From CAVPRW01 sp046727435 [NCBI: bacterium] (GTDB lineage Bacteria > Tectomicrobia > Entotheonellia > J063), in assembly GCA_046727435.1 (NCBI GenBank), contig JBKPCR010000280.1, positions 1 through 7,282 on the forward strand: a stretch of 7,282 nucleotides of DNA. Reading direction: 5' to 3'. Both the position numbers and the translations under genes were made by a program. Below the pieces are notes generated by a model that was not told the origin of the DNA, ran no database searches, and saw only the letters and a list, made by a program, of their open reading frames with translations. Every line of letters begins with the position of its first letter. Within the stretch, counting starts at the first letter, position 1. Below, one piece after another: positions 6,177-7,282 of the stretch.

Positions 6177-6668
6177 ATGTTCGAACCGAAACCCATACAC
6201 CAGGAAGCCATCCCCAACGCCCTCAAGAAGGCTGAGCTGTACCGGCTGCTCAATGAGCCAGAGCAAGCTGAGAGCATCTGCCATGACATTCTGCAGGTTG
6301 ACCCGGACAATCAACGGGCCCTGATCACACTGCTGCTGGCGCTGACCGACCAGTTTGAGCGGGGCTTATCGATCAATCGCTCCCAGGACCTCCTGCCCCG
6401 TCTGCATGGCGAGTATGAGCGCGCCTACTACGCCGGCATCATCTATGAGCGGAAGGGTCGAGCGCAACTCACCCAGGGAGTGCCGGGGGCAAAATTTGTC
6501 GCCTATGAGTTGTTTCGCGAAGCCATGTTCTGGTACGAGCGGGCCGAAGCGCTCCGTCCCCCGGACAACGACGACGCCACGCTGCGCTGGAACGCCTGCG
6601 TTCGCTCGATTATGGACCAACGCCTGGAGCCCCGGGTCGAAGAGAAGCCCGTGGTGACCTTGGAGTAG
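6177..6668 (+). CDS. Small tetratricopeptide-repeat protein, probable last gene of the frd operon
   Basis: A 163-residue soluble protein with no signal peptide or membrane segment. Residues about 14-47 form a clear TPR helix pair, with AELYRLLNEPEQAESICHDI followed by LQVDPDNQRAL. A second, less regular pair is likely at about 78-127, including GEYERAYYAGIIYERKGRAQ and ELFREAMFWYERAEAL followed by RP. TPRs bind other proteins, so a scaffold or assembly role is reasonable, but no function is known to me. The start is ATG 6177, set by AAAGGAGGG (6164-6172); the upstream TTG at 6144 lacks a site. It follows frdD after 87 nt with no terminator visible, so co-transcription is likely. The C-terminal tail EPRVEEKPVVTLE is acidic and probably flexible. 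Confidence 0.85.
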   Translation: MFEPKPIHQEAIPNALKKAELYRLLNEPEQAESICHDILQVDPDNQRALITLLLALTDQFERGLSINRSQDLLPRLHGEYERAYYAGIIYERKGRAQLTQGVPGAKFVAYELFREAMFWYERAEALRPPDNDDATLRWNACVRSIMDQRLEPRVEEKPVVTLE

Positions 6669-6687
6669 GGGTTGAGGCAGAAGCGAC

Positions 6688-6891
6688 TCAGGGTTGCCGA
6701 AAGAAGACAGATTCGAACCGCTCGAGGTGTGGTTCAGTTCGCGCATCGAGGATGTAATCCCGAAGCGATGCCTGAGCGTTCTTCCTGAACTTCCGAGGGT
6801 ACTGGGCTCGGTCCAAGATCCCTTGCGCCTGCGCCTCAGTGAGCTATTGACTTGGCTGGCGAGCCTTCGCTGGCGCGTGCGGCTTTATCAT
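6688..6891 (-). pseudogene. Small gene interrupted by an amber (TAG) at codon 16
   Basis: The minus strand has a strong ribosome site, AAGGAG at 6905-6900, 8 nt before ATG 6891. The frame gives MIKPHAPAKARQPSQ, then TAG at 6846-6844, then 51 more open codons to TGA at 6690-6688. The later part is convincingly protein-like (GILDRAQYPRKFRKNAQ, DYILDARTEPHLERFE, VFFRQP) and has GC-rich third positions in many codons. TAG differs by one base from CAG (Gln). The simplest reading is a 67-residue gene with a nonsense mutation; re-initiation at the TTG in ILD (a 42-residue product) or suppression is possible. I recognise no family. Its start overlaps the preceding stop as ATGA, and its end lies 19 nt from the convergent TPR gene. 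Confidence 0.55.
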
Positions 6892-7061
6892 CGTGCCCTC
6901 TCCTTCTCCCGCTGCCGTTCGATCTCTCGGTCGGCCTCCGGGATAATCTCGCCTGTTTTGCGGCCAAAGTAGCGCTGGAAGCTCGGGTTTGCGGCAGCCT
7001 GCCGAGAGCGGCCCGACCCGTCGCAAAAAATTGCCTGAGAACCAGTGGCGCCATGGTTCAT
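6888..7061 (-). CDS. 57-codon open frame, either a coupled small gene or the shifted 3' end of the gene before it
   Basis: The ATG at 7061-7059 overlaps the TGA that ends the upstream frame (ATGA), and the frame runs 57 codons to TGA 6890-6888. The second half looks strongly coding: NPSFQRYFGRKTGEIIPEAD, then a charged helix REIERQREKERAR. The first 18 residues look less natural, with no good ribosome site. Over 7054-7007 the upstream gene's own frame gives a more protein-like MAPLVLRQFFATGRAA. I therefore think the real C-terminus of the upstream gene enters this frame at about 7002-7010 through a one-base loss or two-base gain. No family recognised. Confidence 0.45.
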   Translation of the reverse strand: MNHGATGSQAIFCDGSGRSRQAAANPSFQRYFGRKTGEIIPEADREIERQREKERAR

Positions 7062-7282
7062 GGATTGCCGTAGCTCACCGCGAAGATCTTGAGTACCGAG
7101 TAAGTGTCCTCCTGTTCCTTGGCTTCTTTGTCCTGCGCGGGAATGCTCACGACCTCATAGCGGTCGTAACCCATGGTCACTTCGATCACCTGGTCGCGAC
7201 GCTGGGAGATATCCACACCGAATTTCGTCGCCGTCCCGCAGACGAGCGTGTTGCTGCAGCCGGAACACGTGCACATCAGCGG
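7058..7282 (-). CDS. Hypothetical protein, possibly exported, partial at the right edge and probably prematurely stopped
   Basis: The minus frame is open from the window edge to TGA 7060-7058. An ATG at 7276 would give 72 residues beginning MCTCSGCSNTLVCG, but two more in-frame codons (Pro, Leu) reach the edge, so the true start may lie outside. The Cys-rich opening, with SGC, could be the end of a lipoprotein signal or a small metal site. Downstream, KFGVDISQR, EVTMGYDRYEVVSI, and DTYSVLKIFAVSYGNP before the stop have the alternation of a beta-rich domain. After the TGA the same frame continues as TMAPLVLRQFFATGRAA, suggesting TGA replaces a sense codon such as TGG. Function unknown. Confidence 0.5.
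   Translation of the reverse strand, partial: PLMCTCSGCSNTLVCGTATKFGVDISQRRDQVIEVTMGYDRYEVVSIPAQDKEAKEQEDTYSVLKIFAVSYGNP

Noticed and set aside
6089-6235. Short frame starting ATGCATGATG at the frdD stop
   Set aside because: The ATGA overlap is tempting, but it runs into the TPR gene in another frame, reads as His/Pro-rich noise and has no motif.
6694-6972. 92-codon plus-strand open frame after the TPR gene
   Set aside because: TTG start without a ribosome site; the minus strand here has a strong ribosome site and more natural protein sequence despite its TAG.

Overview
The window is GC-rich bacterial chromosome with tightly packed genes, strong Shine-Dalgarno sites and no phage or insertion-sequence hallmark. 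It carries an E. coli-type, four-subunit menaquinol:fumarate reductase, a single-polypeptide type II NADH dehydrogenase and a debranching enzyme of the archaeal/bacterial type. Together these suggest a facultatively anaerobic, menaquinone-using bacterium from an environmental lineage. A Nitrospirota- or NC10-like origin is a guess I cannot confirm from sequence alone.

Layout. (1) Positions 1-655, minus strand: the first 218 codons of a glycogen debranching enzyme, cut by the window edge. (2) 704-2062, minus: ndh, a type II NADH:quinone oxidoreductase, probably co-transcribed with the debranching gene 48 bp downstream. (3) 2063-2828: a 766-bp divergent intergenic region. It holds a candidate ndh promoter with a perfect 12-bp inverted repeat just downstream of its expected start, two candidate rightward promoters, a pair of imperfect direct repeats in a long potential frd leader, and perhaps a degenerate small reading frame. 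(4) 2829-6089, plus: frdA-frdB-frdC-frdD, joined by a 6-nt gap, a 4-nt overlap and a 1-nt gap. (5) 6177-6668, plus: a small tetratricopeptide-repeat protein, probably the last gene of the frd transcript. (6) 6688-7282, minus, convergent with the frd operon: a cluster of small genes that looks broken. One frame is stopped by TGA and then appears shifted. The next gene has an excellent ribosome site but a TAG at codon 16.

How the genes fit together. NDH-2 would pass electrons from NADH to menaquinone without pumping protons, and FrdABCD would pass them from menaquinol to fumarate. The two transcription units face away from each other across one large control region, which suggests coordinated handling of excess reductant when oxygen is low. 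The debranching enzyme (release of stored glycogen) next to ndh would fit fermentation of reserves with succinate as electron sink. This linkage is inference. The individual identifications of FrdA-D, NDH-2 and the debranching enzyme are firm. I see no clear evidence of an entirely new system. The least explained parts are the frd leader, the TPR partner protein and the broken minus-strand cluster at the right end.
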